In this document: positions 43,444 through 54,473 of the stretch, piece after piece
Layout of the letters: each line of letters starts with the position of its first letter
How positions within the stretch are numbered: the stretch's first letter is position 1
DNA from: Dipteronia dyeriana
Lineage: Eukaryota; Streptophyta; Magnoliopsida; Sapindales; Sapindaceae
DNA: 64,000 bases
Assembly: GCA_032871835.1 (NCBI GenBank)
Contig: CM065298.1
Location: 7,737,596 to 7,801,595 of the forward strand
Reading direction: 5' to 3'
The notes under the pieces: model-generated
Databases searched by the model: none
What the model saw: only the letters and a program-made list of their open reading frames with translations
Told to the model about the DNA's origin: nothing
Translations under genes and position numbers: made by a program

Positions 43444-44172
43444 TATTAATAGTGAAATTTGGCCAAGGGTCAAAGAGAAATTTTCCACCCATAATCAACG
43501 ATCATGAAGCCCAGAAAGACCTTAAAGCCACCCCGCAAGAGCATAGAAGGCCGGCCCGTCCTCAAAACTAGCAGAAAACAAGCCAGGCGTGACCTAGACG
43601 AGCCCCAAAGAGAGCACTGGAACTCGGGCTTCTCCAGGCCATCTATTGGGGAACCTCGACTCTGAGGTCGAGCTCCACAACCATCCCGTGAATGCCAGGG
43701 GAAGTATCCAAGCTCAAGAGACATTCGAAAAAAGCCCGCCAACCTCTCCAGAACCCCGTTGTCTTTGCTAAACATAAAGGAAGAATCACGCCTAAATCTA
43801 CACTACCCCAGCTACCTCCTTGGAAGGTCTACAAGAGCACCTCAAGCCCCCAAGGGTCTGAGAAAATCCATCTTAAGCTTCTAAGAACAGAGCCAGAGTA
43901 GGGATCTACCTCGCTCTACGGGGCAATAGACAGCTGGCAGGGTGACCTCCATGAAGGTTCATAGCACGAGTGCACACAGGATCGTCTCAACGTAATATTT
44001 ATATGCATGTCAAGAATTTGATTCAAAAAAAGGAAACAGACTTATCTCCGTCAATGACATCCTCAAATCCCGTAGCAATTAAAATTCAAATAACGAATCC
44101 CGTCCGATAAGGAGGGAACGAATTCATGGGATCACGGTAAAGTATTTTTGAATTAAAAACCTTCTTGGACGA

Positions 44173-44180
44173 TATAAATA
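44173..44180 (+). promoter_or_regulatory. TATA box in Tat LTR C1
   Basis: TATAAATA, a consensus match. It is conserved in LTR C2 at about 55203-55210 and as TATATATA runs in the Tat B LTRs (18453 and 29657). Transcription would start about 30 bp downstream. Confidence 0.7.
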
Positions 44181-44430
44181 GGTGAAGCCAAGCATGGTAG
44201 AGAAGGAGGGGAACGACAGATATAAAAGAAAGAAAGACAGAGAACAACCTATAAGGATAGATATATGTACAAAAAATATAGAGGCATGGGGGAAAGCCTA
44301 AATTCTGTATTCAGAACACAGCTACCTTCATTTCCACTATTCGACAGGCACCGAGTTGCCACCACCCTACACCTTCGAGAGACTGTGAGCATACAAGAGA
44401 GCGATTTGTACTTTAAAGCAATATATCAAT

Positions 44431-44436
44431 AATAAA
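44431..44436 (+). promoter_or_regulatory. Polyadenylation signal in Tat LTR C1
   Basis: AATAAA, about 250 bp after the TATA box. The same signal lies at 18674 and 29876 in the Tat B LTRs. It probably marks the end of R. Confidence 0.6.
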
Positions 44437-44583
44437 ACTCCCATTTACTGTCAAACCTCTCGTCTATCTCTTAAATAGGTCGGGAACCAACGCTACTGAC
44501 CCCGGCCACCACTTTCGTGGTAGTGGTCTCGGGGGTGTTAACATAAATTTTTCATCCCGAGCAAATTTCCTGTCCATACTTTT

Positions 44584-44600
44584 TGGCTCCGTCTATGGGA
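44584..44600 (+). other. Probable primer binding site of Tat C
   Basis: TGGCTCCGTCTATGGGA begins 7 bp after the LTR end. It starts with TGG, as any PBS must to pair with the tRNA CCA end. I cannot name the tRNA. It is the only PBS left among the four Tat copies; copy A keeps just a remnant. Confidence 0.6.
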
Positions 44601-44656
44601 AACCTCTCACACAACCATCTTTTAACATTCAAGAAGTTTGTCATTTCATAGTCATC

Positions 44657-45510
44657 ATGAGGCTCCACTTCTCACAAGGGCAGCAGGTCACCTCGGGACA
44701 GCCTTCTGCTACATCGACACGAAAGGTCCCTAGGAAATGGAGAAAATCCGGGCTCCATAGCCAGGTTCCCACCCAGCCAGCCACTGTGCGGGCTCTGGAT
44801 CCCCCTCTGGGAAGTTAGGTTAAGCTTGACCAACAAGCGGCGGCCTTTGTAGAAAATGTCAGCCTTCGATTACTCACTGAGGGTATCACTATCCAAAAAG
44901 CGAGTCTCTGCAATAAGGGGGGGGGGGTTAAGCAGGCCTGGGGCTAGGCAAACCGCCTTTGATCACCTAGGATCTGCCCTTCAGGAATCAACTCGTAACA
45001 AAGCGAGGCTCTTGACCTCGATCCGGGATAGGCTAAGGCCCATGCCCCATGTTCCCGAAGTGCTACCACGCTACCAACAAAGACAAGTCAGATACGCGGC
45101 ATATATTCTTCCCCTGGATGGGAAGAGCACCTCCACCTAACGACTGCAAGGAGGGAAGCCCTGGGTGAGAAGAAGAAAGTCAACAAAGCCCCCGAGCGAA
45201 CCCTCTTCGAAGATGGAATCGGGTGGAGGTCGCCAGTTCATCAAAAGGATTCGATGGTGAGGAATCCGATATCGACTCAATGAAATCCGAAAGCAAGTGA
45301 CTTTGGGACCAGTTGGCTGAGCTTCAGAAAGAGGCCCAATTGATAAAGAAGGGGAAGTTTAAAGAGGACAAGAAAGATCCTCTAAGTGAAATGAACGCCC
45401 GCTTCACCAGAACGGTGCAGGAGGTAAAGCTCCTGCCTAAGTTCAAAATGCCAGCTGACAGGTTCTCTGGGACTGAATATCCTCTGAGCCACTTAGAGAG
45501 CTTCGTTCAA
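44657..45510 (+). pseudogene. gag: Tat C gag, N-terminal part
   Basis: ATG at 44657: MRLHFSQGQQVTSGQPS, then QVPTQPATVRALDPPLGS with a TAG right after. The frame shifts near a run of G (44921-44932), and the text goes on with SIRDRLRPMPHVPEVLPRY, a charged helix (AELQKEAQLIKKGKFKEDKK) and FKMPADRFSGTEYPLSHLE. It ends in SFVQ before the shared TAG at 45511-45513. Confidence 0.85.
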
Positions 45511-45513
45511 TAG

Positions 45514-46436
45514 ATGGAGGTCCAGAACACAACCAGGGCCGCTATGTGTCGAATGTTCCCCACTACACTTACGGATTATGCTAAAACCTGGTTTAGAAAG
45601 TTACTTGCTAGAAGCGTGGATTCCTTCACCAAGTTATCAACCGATTTCTTCTCACAATTCCAGAATGTTAAGTCCCGACTGAAGGACCCTATCCATCTAC
45701 AATACGTGATCCAGAAGAGAGAGGAAATCCTCCAAACTTATGTCGAGCGTTTCCATAAGGAAGTCATCCAGATGGGGGTCTTCACCGAGAGAGAAACCCT
45801 AGATAAGTTAAGAAGAAACTTGTGGGTCGGAAAATTGTTTCAGTCTTTTGCCAAGAGACCTCCGAAAACCTACCAGGAAGCCTATGATCGGGCTCTGGAA
45901 CAGATTGAGGTCGATGAACAGTTCAAGGTCAAGATAGAGCATGATGACATGAGAACCGTAAAATGACAAAAAAAGGAAGCTCCCAGACCAGGGAAAGCTC
46001 GGAAAAGGCAGAACAAACCCCCTAATAAATCAACATACCTTTTCTCTCTTCCTCAGCCCAGATCGAAAAAGTATCTGGATAAACGGGCCCCTCCTCAAGC
46101 TTTACCACCTCCCAGGACAGTGGCCCCTATAGCTAGCGATGAGAGAGGGTATGGCCATCACACTCCCTTAAATACATCTCGAGAAACAATCTACCTCGCC
46201 ATTCAGGACAAGGGTTTGGTATAGAAGCCCGCTCCCATGAAAGCCCCGGTCGATAAGAGAAATTGTTATAAATATTGTGACTTTCATGAGGATGTAGGGC
46301 ACAACACTTCGAAATGCTACAACCTACGAAACCAGATTGAGGGTATGATAAGGGAAGGATGCTTGATAGAGTTCTTACAACAAGTCAGGGAGAACATTCA
46401 GATTGGAAGGAAGGTGTAAGCCTAGATCCGAGAACA
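45514..46436 (+). pseudogene. gag: Tat C gag core and zinc knuckle
   Basis: The core is open for 150 codons: MEVQNTTRAAMCRMF, TDYAKTWFRKLLARSVDSFT, IHLQYVIQKREEILQTYVER, FAKRPPKTYQEAYDRALEQI. TGA at 45964-45966 (CGA in copy D). The knuckle CDFHEDVGHNTSKC follows at about 46282-46323. More stops lie at 46222 and 46417. Confidence 0.88.
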
Positions 46437-47430
46437 TACTGAGAAGAGGAAGAGAGAGTCGACAGACCTGATGCACAAGACTCAGATAATACATACTATC
46501 AGCGGAGGTCCCACTCTGGCCGGTAACTCCAACAATTCCAGGAAAAACCATGCGAGGAATGTCCCTCGTACGGACGAGGGGCGTGATATCTTCAAGGTCA
46601 ACAAGAGGCCGACCAACCCCTCCCAGCTGTCACAGATCATCATCACCGAAGCAGATGTCTATAACACCGTGCAGCCACATGATGACCCCATGGTCATCAC
46701 ATTACAAATTGCTAACTTCATAGTGCACCGCGTGCTCGTCGACACAGATAGCAGCGTCGATGATCTGTTCAAAGACACTTTGGAAAAACTTAACTTGAAG
46801 CAATGGTGCTACAACAGTTGTACAACTCCATTATATGGGTTTACTGGGGACTCCATCACACCCGTAGGATATAAAATCTTACGAGTGATCATCGGAGCCG
46901 TACATCTCCAGCAAAACATCATGACCGACTTCGTGGTGGTGGATACCCTGTCGGCCTACAATGCAATATTAGAGAGGCTATTTCTGTCATCTTTGAAAAG
47001 GGTCCTCTCTATTTACCACAAAGTCCTGAAGTTCCCAGTAGGAGACAAGGTGGGAAAAGTTCTGGGTGATCAGCAAGCAGCTAGGAAATGCTACGAAGTT
47101 TCAGCCAACCCAGTAGCTCTAGCTAAACAACTCCCCAAGGTGACGACGATCCAAGGTAGGATAACTCCAGCACTAAACCTGGAAGATACGGGTTCCACTG
47201 ATTGTCCCGAAGAAGACCTTGTGGTGCCAGACATGGAAGAACAGAGAAGGGAATGGGCCAGTGGCCTTCTGGTAGATAAGTTAGAGGAGATTCCTGTTCG
47301 ACTAAGCGATCCCTCGAAGGTCGTCAAGATCGGAGCTACCCTTGAGCCAAGAATGAAAGAGGGCTTGATTAAGCTCCTCACGGAGTTAAAGGACATTTTT
47401 TGCCTGGAGTCATGCAGAAATCCCGGAGAT
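46437..47430 (+). pseudogene. pol: Tat C protease region (active-site Gly changed)
   Basis: A 345-codon open stretch. The protease has VHRVLVDTDSSVDDLFKDTL near 46718-46778: the Gly of Asp-Thr-Gly is Asp, which should abolish activity. YGFTGDSITPVGYKILRVII and VVDTLSAYNAILERLFLSSL follow, then the linker with VPDMEEQRREWASGLLVDKL and PSKVVKIGATLEPRMKEGL. A frameshift near 47430 leads into RT. Confidence 0.89.
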
Positions 47431-47434
47431 CTCA

Positions 47435-48178
47435 ATGACATTAGCTGCAAATCGACTGGCGGTGGATCCGACCTTCAAGCCCGTCAAACAGAAAAGGTGC
47501 CATTTTAACACGAAAATAAATATGGTGGTTCAAGAAGAGGTCGATAAACTAACCCAGGTAGGCTTCATTCGAGAAGCCCGCTACCCTTTATGGATCGCCA
47601 ATGTGGTCATGGTCACAAAGGCGAATGGGAAGTGGTGCATGTGCGTGGACTACACCGACCTCAACCAGGAATTCCCGAATGACAGTTTTCCTCTGCCAAA
47701 AATTAATCAGTTGGTTGATTCCACCTCCGGGAACAAGCTCCTGAGCTTCATGGACGTATTTTTTGGCTATAATCAGATTATGATGCATCCCGTTGACCAA
47801 GAAAAGACCAGCTTCATCACCGCGCAAGTCCTGCACTGCTACAAGGTGATGCCCTTCGGGCTCAAAAATTCTGGAGCTACTTACCAGTGGTTAGTCAACC
47901 GTTTGTTCAAGCCCGAAATCTGAAGGTCGATGGAGGTGTACATGGACGACATGATCACTAAATCTTCAAACTCGGAAGGCCACTCGGACGACCTTCGTAG
48001 AACCTTCATGATCCTAAGGGAAAACCAGATGAGGTTGAACCCTTCCAAATGTGCCTTTGGGGTAACTACAGGGAAGTTTCTGAGCTTCATGGTCCATTGA
48101 GATGCATAGAATCTAACCGAGAAAAAATCATGGCTCCTGGATCTAGAATCCCCCACATCTCTTAAACAGGTTCAAGCC
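47435..48178 (+). pseudogene. pol: Tat C reverse transcriptase
   Basis: Open for 162 codons from LAANRLAVDPTFKPVKQK through WCMCVDYTDLNQEFPNDSFP, FMDVFFGYNQIMMHP and FGLKNSGATYQWLVN. A TGA at 47921-47923 comes just before the catalytic VYMDDMITKS, whose two aspartates are intact. The thumb has further damage around 48098-48130 (stop and small deletions). Confidence 0.9.
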
Positions 48179-48649
48179 TTGACCGGACAGGTAGCAGCGC
48201 TCAACAGGTTCATCTCCCGGTCTACTGATAAGTGCCTACCATTCTTTAAAGCTATCAAGCAGGGAAGAAACATGACGTGGGATCAGGAAAGTGTACAAGC
48301 TTTCCGAGCTTTGAAAGGATACCTAACAAGCCCTCCACTGCTGGTCAAGCTAAATCCTAGAGAAGAGTTCCAAATATACTTGGCGTTTTCAGAAACCGCT
48401 GTGAGTGGGGCCTTGGTCAAGGAGTGTGGGGATAGGATCCAGCGACCTATCTACTATATGAGTCACGCTCTAACCAAGACTGAAAAGAACTATACTTTGT
48501 TGGAGAAGCTCGCTTATGCCTTGGTAACCTCGGTAAGAAAAGTCCGTCCTTACTTCCATGCTCATTCAATAGCAGTGGTGACGGACCAACCCTATGTCAG
48601 TTCTTGCAAATGCCGGATGTTTCTGGAAGGCTGGTTCTATAGGCCTTAG
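48179..48649 (+). pseudogene. pol: Tat C gypsy-type RNase H (degenerate)
   Basis: One frame of 156 codons: TGQVAALNRFISRSTDKCLP, FQIYLAFSETAVSGALVKEC, IYYMSHALTKTEKNYTLLEK and YALVTSVRKVRPYFHAHSIA, ending with a stop after FLEGWFYRP. The usual first catalytic Asp position is a neutral residue, as in the other Tat copies. Confidence 0.88.
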
Positions 48650-49200
48650 AGCTTACCTTGTTTGATTTAAAGTATAAGCCTAGGACCGCGATAAAAGCTC
48701 AGGCACTAGCAGACTTCGTAGCCGAGCTCTCAGTACTTTCAGATCAGGCAACCCCTGCGGTTACAGATGTCACCCTTGAGAGGACTCCAGAATCTGACAA
48801 CTGGCCGGAAGGCTACTATTTATGGACTCTCTACACTAACGGAGCTTCCAGCTAGTCTGGGGGGATGGAATGGGCATAGTCCTTATCCATCTAGAAGGAA
48901 CTGAGTGCTGCCATTGTTTCAGGTTCGAATTTAAAGCCACGAACAATAAAGCGGAATACGAAGCCCTGCTAGCTAGGATAAAAACTGCCATAGAGCTCGA
49001 GGTTGACTACCTAGATATCAAGAGCGACTCTTCACTCATGGTCAACCAAGTTTCTAGGGATTATCAGGTTAAAGAGGATAACATGATCGCTTACTTGAAA
49101 TTGGTGCAGCAACTCAAGACCAGATTTAAGGGATTTAGAATCGAGCAGATACCTCGACAACTAAATCATCAGGCAGACGTCCTAGCCAAGATAACTGCCT
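48650..49200 (+). pseudogene. pol: Tat C archaeal-type RNase H
   Basis: The clearest copy of the Tat-specific second RNase H. Spacer YKPRTAIKAQALADFVAELS, then LYTNGASS (first Asp is Asn here) and a TAG, then GIVLIHLEGTECCHCFRFEF, NKAEYEALLARIKTAIEL (Glu), YLDIKSDSSLMVNQVSRDYQ (Asp) and QLNHQADVLAKI (Asp). The last three catalytic positions are intact. From 48870 the frame is open straight into integrase. Confidence 0.9.
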
Positions 49201-50537
49201 ATGGTTGCCAGACCCTACCTCACGGAGTCCCTCTTCAAGTAATCCCCCTACCTAGCATTATGATAGGTAAGGAAGTTTATACCCTTGACCGACATCCATG
49301 TTGGATGGGTCCAATAGTGGAATATCTACAGAATGGAAAACTCCTAGGGGAGCCCGACCAAGCTAGGAGGGTTAAAAGGCTCTCGATCCAGTATTGTATG
49401 GTGGATGGACATTTATGCCGAAGGGGGAAATCCCTTCCTCTACTCCGATGTTTACACCCAGAAAATGCCAAGTGGGCTTTAAGAGAGGTTCATTTTGGGA
49501 AATGTGGGAAGCATATTGGTGGAGAGGCCTTGGCATACCAGGTTCTCCGCATGTGGTATTATTGGTCGACCATCCATCAAGATGCTAAGAACTTGGTGCA
49601 AACCTGCGAGGAATGCCAGAAGGCCGCCAACTTGAGTCACCTCCCTCCGGAGCGCTTGTCATCCCTTAGCTCACCATACCCCTTTGCTATGTGGGGAGTC
49701 GATTTGATTGGATCGCTTTCTACAGCTCCTGGACAGGCCAAGCATGCTATCGTAGCTATTGACAACTTCACAAGGTGGGTTGAAGCTGGACCACTCTCCT
49801 AGATATCAAAAGAGAACACAACAAGATTCATCAAGACCAATGTAATTTACAGGTTCGAAACCCCTCTTGCCATCATAACCGACCTCGAAAAACAGTTCAA
49901 TAACGGTCGATTCAGAGATTTCTACGAAAGATTGGGAATCGACCTTCGGTTTGCTTCGGTAGCCCACACTCAGAACAATGGTTTGGTGGAATCCACGAAC
50001 AAAACCATTAAGAAGTTGTTGAAGAAAAAGCTACTGCAGAAGAAAGGTCGATGGATAGAGGAGCTTCTCGAGGTCCTCTAAGCTTACCGCACTACAAGGA
50101 GAACAGCTACCGAGGAAATGCCATACTCATTGGCCTTCGGGGTTGAAGCAGTTCTACCTATAGAGCACAAGTTGACCTCATTTAGAGCCTAGCGATTCGA
50201 ACCGGAATGCAATGCAAGCAAGCTCCGGGCTAGCTTGGACCTTCTGGAGGAGTAGCAAGATCAAATATCTGAGAAGGTAGTGATCTACCAAAGCAGGATT
50301 GCCAGGTACTTCAACATGAGGGTTAAAGCCTGGAGCTTCAAAGAAGGGGATCTAGTCCTCAGGAAAGTGATGTTGAAGACAATGAGGAGGTTAGACGGGG
50401 TTCTATGGCCCTACTGGGAAGGACCATACCTAATAAAGATGGTGATCCGTAATGGGGCGTACAAGCTTGAAGATATGAATGGCCGACTCATCGACCACAC
50501 TTGGAATGCAGATCAGCTAAGGAAATTATACCCTTAA
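49201..50537 (+). pseudogene. pol: Tat C integrase
   Basis: Zinc site EVHFGKCGKHIGG and TCEECQKAANL, then the core with WGVDLIGSLSTAPGQ (first Asp), IITDLEKQFNNGRF (second) and NGLVESTNKTIKKLL (Glu). The tail has LRKVMLKTMRRLDGVLWPYW, GPYLIKMVIRNGAYKLEDMN and ends in TAA at 50535-50537. Stops at 49801, about 50080 and about 50190-50254 break it. Confidence 0.9.
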
Positions 50538-50612
50538 ACAGAGGACTTAGTAGCATGCGACCTCCGACTAGTTTTTTTTTTTCTTACAATAATGTACTCC
50601 ACCCTTCATATC

Positions 50613-50618
50613 AATAAA
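50613..50618 (+). promoter_or_regulatory. AATAAA signal downstream of Tat C pol
   Basis: TATCAATAAAGCCTGC, 76 nt after the pol stop, as in copies A and B. Confidence 0.45.
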
Positions 50619-50739
50619 GCCTGCTTTCTTGTTTACTTCTTCTTCAACTATGTCCTACAATGATTCAGGTCTACATGGAAAATTTTGACATTATCACCTC
50701 AAGACCAGGGGTAAGCCGGGAAACCCCCCCTGCCACTCC

Positions 50740-51190
50740 TGATGCCTCAGCCGGGCACTAGCCCCCCCCCCCCCAAGAAGGGTCTGGGTGTAAGAGCATA
50801 GTTGTCATCCAGATCTTAAGACTAGGAAATAGCTAGATAGCTCTCTTGATGCCTTGGTCGGACTACCACCCCCAAGAAGGATCTGAGTATAAGAGCATAG
50901 TTGCCATCCAGATCTTAAGACTAGGAAATAGCTAGATAGCCCTCCTGATGCCTTGGTCGGGCCACCACCCCTAAGAAGGATCTGAGTGTAAGTGCATAGT
51001 TGCCATCCTGATCAAAATACCAAGATATAGCTAGATAGCGCTCTTGATTCCTTGGTCGGGCTACGGCCCCCATGAATGATCTGAGTGTAAGAGCATAGTT
51101 GCCATCCAGATCTTGAGACCAGAAAATAGGTAGATAGCCCTCTTGGTGCCAAGTCGGGCTACCACTCCCCGCAAGAAGAAATCGAGCTTG
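50740..51190 (+). repeat. 99-bp tandem array in 3' UTR of Tat C
   Basis: Units begin at 50740, 50847, 50946, 51045 and 51144: lengths 107 (stretched by a run of C), 99, 99, 99 and a partial. Same unit as in copies A and B. Confidence 0.93.
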
Positions 51191-51737
51191 AAAGCAAGGA
51201 AGCCCTCATGATCCTGAGCCTAAGAAGGGGCTAAACAGTTCTTTACTTATTGATCTACTTGGGATACGGTCCTCCAAAGGAGCTCGGGGATGGAGGGATT
51301 GATTTACTTAAGCTCTAAATGTTCCGTTTATTGTTGTTCACTATTTTTTCCTTGATACGTGGTCACTCACTATAACATGCCTACAATCCAACAAGGGGAC
51401 TATCGACTAAGGAAATTGATTTGTGAAACTCGGTAGTAAGGAAGTCCGATGCTAAACAGTTTCCTTATCCTGTTTCTTCCCAAAGATAGCTCATTTCGAT
51501 ATAAAAGCTGGACCTAGATGGAGACCAAGCAAGTACATGCAAGCCAGAGTTAGATTTGAGATTAAAATTTTGTTATCAAGTAAGGGAGCCTATCCTCCAA
51601 CAAGGCTACAACAAGCAAGGGGGGGCCTAATCCCTAGTTCAGGGCTACAAAAGAAAAAATAAAATGGCAGACATAGTTGAAGATGGGATTCCCACCTCCT
51701 TTTTCGGGCATTCAAAATAGATTACATGGGAGAGAAC
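51191..51737 (+). other. 3' UTR of Tat C between repeat array and antisense gene
   Basis: No gene seen. Aligns with 25271-25853 of copy B. Confidence 0.75.
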
Positions 51738-52475
51738 TCAAGCTTCTTCATGTTCTTGAGGACTCCCAGCCTCTTCTTCCACATAATGAATTTTTCACTC
51801 TGCTCCCCTCTCTGGTCGCAGCTCATCCTAGTCAGCTACATCTACTGCATCCGCAACCTCCTCCTAGGGATCAGCCCCGGCTACCTTGGGGTCAACAGGA
51901 TCCTCCTCCACAATTTCATTGATCACCACCATAACTTCAGGCGGTATAGATGCATCAAGAAGGATGGCCACTGACTCAGGCACGTTCCTACCTTCTATTG
52001 ACTCCACTCCTGAGAGCACTGCGGGAGGGTCTCAGGCTTCAACAAGGCCTCTTTCTGGCTCCTCGTTGTGAACCCCTCTTCGAGGATTCACCGGGACTAG
52101 ATGCTAGAAAAATTGGAACAGTAGGAGGCTGATCTGGCACCTCCAACTGCTTCCTAGCTCCCTCTCTAGAAGGACCAGCTCCATGGTTTTTTTGGGGAGA
52201 CATCTCTACAGCCCGTGACATGACCTCTTCTCTATCCCAGCCAGCGATGCTGGAGAGATCGAATGGGGGAAGAAGAGTCTCTGTAACCTGATAAGAGGCG
52301 TAGAAGTACCTCTCGTTAAAAAAGGCTTCCACCTTGGCCTGGAGGTCATCTCCTTGACCAGGGTCTGAGCCCTCGCAAGCAACCCTATGGCTCGCTCAGC
52401 TTCAGCCTCAGCCTTAGCTGCCTGATCACGAAGTAAGGCTACCTGATGCCCCATGGCCACTCGAAACTTGAAAGC

Positions 52476-52545
52476 CTGCAAAGGAAAATCATGTTAGAAA
52501 ATGACAAATCAAAATGTTGATTGAAGAAGTGAAAGCGACGGTTGC
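52476..52545 (-). other. Intron 2 of the Tat C antisense gene (GC donor)
   Basis: CCGAG then GCAACC at 52545, ending CCTTTGCAG at 52476; 70 nt, phase 0 (ALLAE then AFKFRV). GC-AG introns exist in plants, so the changed donor may still work. Confidence 0.65.
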
Positions 52546-53050
52546 CTCGGCTAGAAGGGCGGACCGTTTGGTAATCATGATGTCCACGGGCATCGCGGTC
52601 ATCCTAAAAAGTTTACCGCCTGGACAGGATGCCATAAATTGCTTCAGGACCTTGTCCTGACCTGCCGAGCTCGATTGCTAGTAGGAGCGAGAAGGGGAGA
52701 CCTCAAGGATATCGACGTCGGGCTCCCTGGGATCCTCAACTGCCCGGGTTACAACCTGATCATCAGAGAGGGATAATATGACTCGGGGAGCATCGATTGA
52801 AGCAGAGACTACTGGATAGGGAGCCGGAACCGACTTGTTGGCAACTTGGGAGGTTCTCAGTTTAGAGCCTTTACCGCTAGAGATGTAAAAAGTGCCATCT
52901 TTGACTTCACTTGGGAAGGTTAGGGGGAAGGAATGAGCGGGGCAGCTGCCTTAGTGGTTGATTCCTCTTTTTTTGGAACAGCCAAGAGAGTTCCCGGGGA
53001 CGGTTTAGAAGGAGAAGAAGGGATCCCAACTTGCCGGGCTTCGTAAGAAG

Positions 53051-53144
53051 CTAGAGCAATAACAAATACTGTTAAGAAAGGGATCAATATCATCAGAACT
53101 TAACCATTCAACCATTTAAAAATAAGATAGAGCGAGATACGTAC
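53051..53144 (-). other. Intron 1 of the Tat C antisense gene
   Basis: TCCTC then GTACGTATC at 53144, ending ATTGCTCTAG at 53051; 94 nt. The exons join to TPPSYEARQVGIPSSPS, parallel to copy B. Confidence 0.7.
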
Positions 53145-54125
53145 GAGGAGTAGCACCGGAGACCCGTAGGTGCTTGTTCACTCTACGGGGATCGAAGGGG
53201 TCAGCGGTTGGAAACTTCAGATTCAAGTAGTTTCGAGCCAGGATGATCTTCAGCACGGCTTCAGACTCAGTGGGCAAGGAATCCCGACGCCATGTGGGTT
53301 TGTCGCTAAAGGTGGTGGAAACCTCAAGCTCATGCCCGTTGATGAAGACAGAGCTCCCCTAGTCTCCCCCCGCCAGTACCCATTCTTCTTTCCAAGCGGG
53401 GTCCTTCTTTGAAGCCTCAGGGATGATAAAGTTGAGTCTATTCTTGGCCTTGGCATTAAATTGGCCTCGTGGAACCACAGCCAGGCTACCTATCTGGGAA
53501 AGAAAGGTGAGCTCCTCAGCCTCGGGCTCCCTGGTTACGTTGCTTATCTCGCATTGCTCCTTCCATAATACTAGGAAGCCAACTAGATGCCTCTAGAAGC
53601 CAGGCGCCAGTTGAAGCGGAGCCAGCTGAAGTGCATTGAGAGCCAGCCTAAAGGTGGGGTGAAGAGGGAGCCTCACCCCGTTCTTTAAAGCTGCGACATG
53701 GATAGGGAGCACGTCTTTGGGTGGGCTAAAAACATAGTAATTCCGGTGGGGGACAGTTATGAAAACAGTGTCAGGAATACCATACTTGTCCCGATCGATT
53801 GAGGGTCGACATTGGATTCAGGGATGACCCTGGTTTCGAAAGGAAGGGTTACCACTGAAGAAAGCTCCGCCACTGTGACTTGAGCCCTTCCGGCCGTATC
53901 GACTTTTTCCCCGACATCAGAGTATTCGTCGACTAGGTTCAGAGGATTGTCAGGCTGGTTCGAAAAGCCAGAGCCGATAGAGACGTTCCGGTTTGAACGA
54001 CGGCGCTGGCAGAGCGGGGAAGATTCTTCATCGCTTGAAATCCCTCGCACTCGCTTAAGAGGAGCTAGGTTAGGGCCCCCGGTGCCCTCAACCAAGACGT
54101 CAACGATATCTGTGGAAGTCGACAT

Positions 54126-54473
54126 TGATGGGTAAGAAAGACTTGGAAGTAAGCTGAAGCAAGTAGGGGAATCAATATAGAAAACAAGGAAGAAGAAATT
54201 TGAAAATTTGAGATTTGAGGAAGTATGAAAAAAGTGACGGCCAGGCAAGCATAAATAGAGGATTATCAGCAATATCCTCAGGAAGATCACCTGAAGCCGT
54301 ATTACAGCCGTTTTTTTACGAATAACAATGAGTTTTAAATTCAAATATTGGGTAATTAATGAGAAAATTTCACCCTCATTAATTATTTTTATGGCGGAAA
54401 ACTTTCTCAATTAAACAAGGAATCCGACTCCAACCCCAACTCTACCACCGCTGTTCAAGTTAGAGGGAACTTC
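54126..54473 (+). other. Tat C region between antisense gene and LTR C2
   Basis: Contains, on the minus strand, CTCTATTTATGC (about 54260-54248), a weak TATA-like site about 125 bp before the antisense ATG, and at the right end the purine tract before LTR C2. Aligns with 28449-28826 and 43194-43443. Confidence 0.65.

Larger units (their letters stand above)
43444..44576 (+). repeat. Tat LTR C1 (5' LTR of copy C)
   Basis: Starts TATTAATAGTGAAATTTGG (TA in place of TG, as in LTR C2) and ends GCAAATTTCCTGTCCA. TATAAATA at 44173-44180 and AATAAA at 44431-44436 place R at about 44205-44450. This is the most complete Tat 5' LTR in the window. Confidence 0.9.
51738..54125 (-). pseudogene. Antisense spliced gene in the 3' region of Tat C
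   Basis: Start ATG at 54125 with a good first stretch of about 110 codons (MSTSTDIVDVLVEGTGGPNL, PLCQRRRSNRNVSIGSGFSN). A one-base loss near 53790 then shifts the frame to PHRNYYVFSPPKDVLPIHVA and LHPTFRLALNALQLAPLQLA. Exon 1 ends at 53145. Intron 1 is 53144-53051 (94 nt), intron 2 is 52545-52476 (70 nt). Exon 2 includes QDKVLKQFMASC and MPVDIMITKRSALLAE; exon 3 starts AFKFRVAMGHQVALLRDQAA and goes on as a coiled coil. A deletion in the coiled coil shifts the frame near 52335. The tail ends with TGA at 51740-51738. Intron positions and phases match copy B, but the second donor is GC in place of GT. It faces gag-pol and ends close to the tandem array. Confidence 0.75.
44577..54473 (+). mobile_element. 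Tat-clade element, copy C, internal region
   Basis: Interior between LTRs C1 and C2: PBS, gag-pol (44657-50537), AATAAA, a 99-bp array (50740-51190), an antisense gene (54125 down to 51738), leader and PPT. It is the best preserved gag-pol of the family here, with open stretches up to 345 codons, but still has several stops. It is about 10 kb long without LTRs. Confidence 0.92.
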
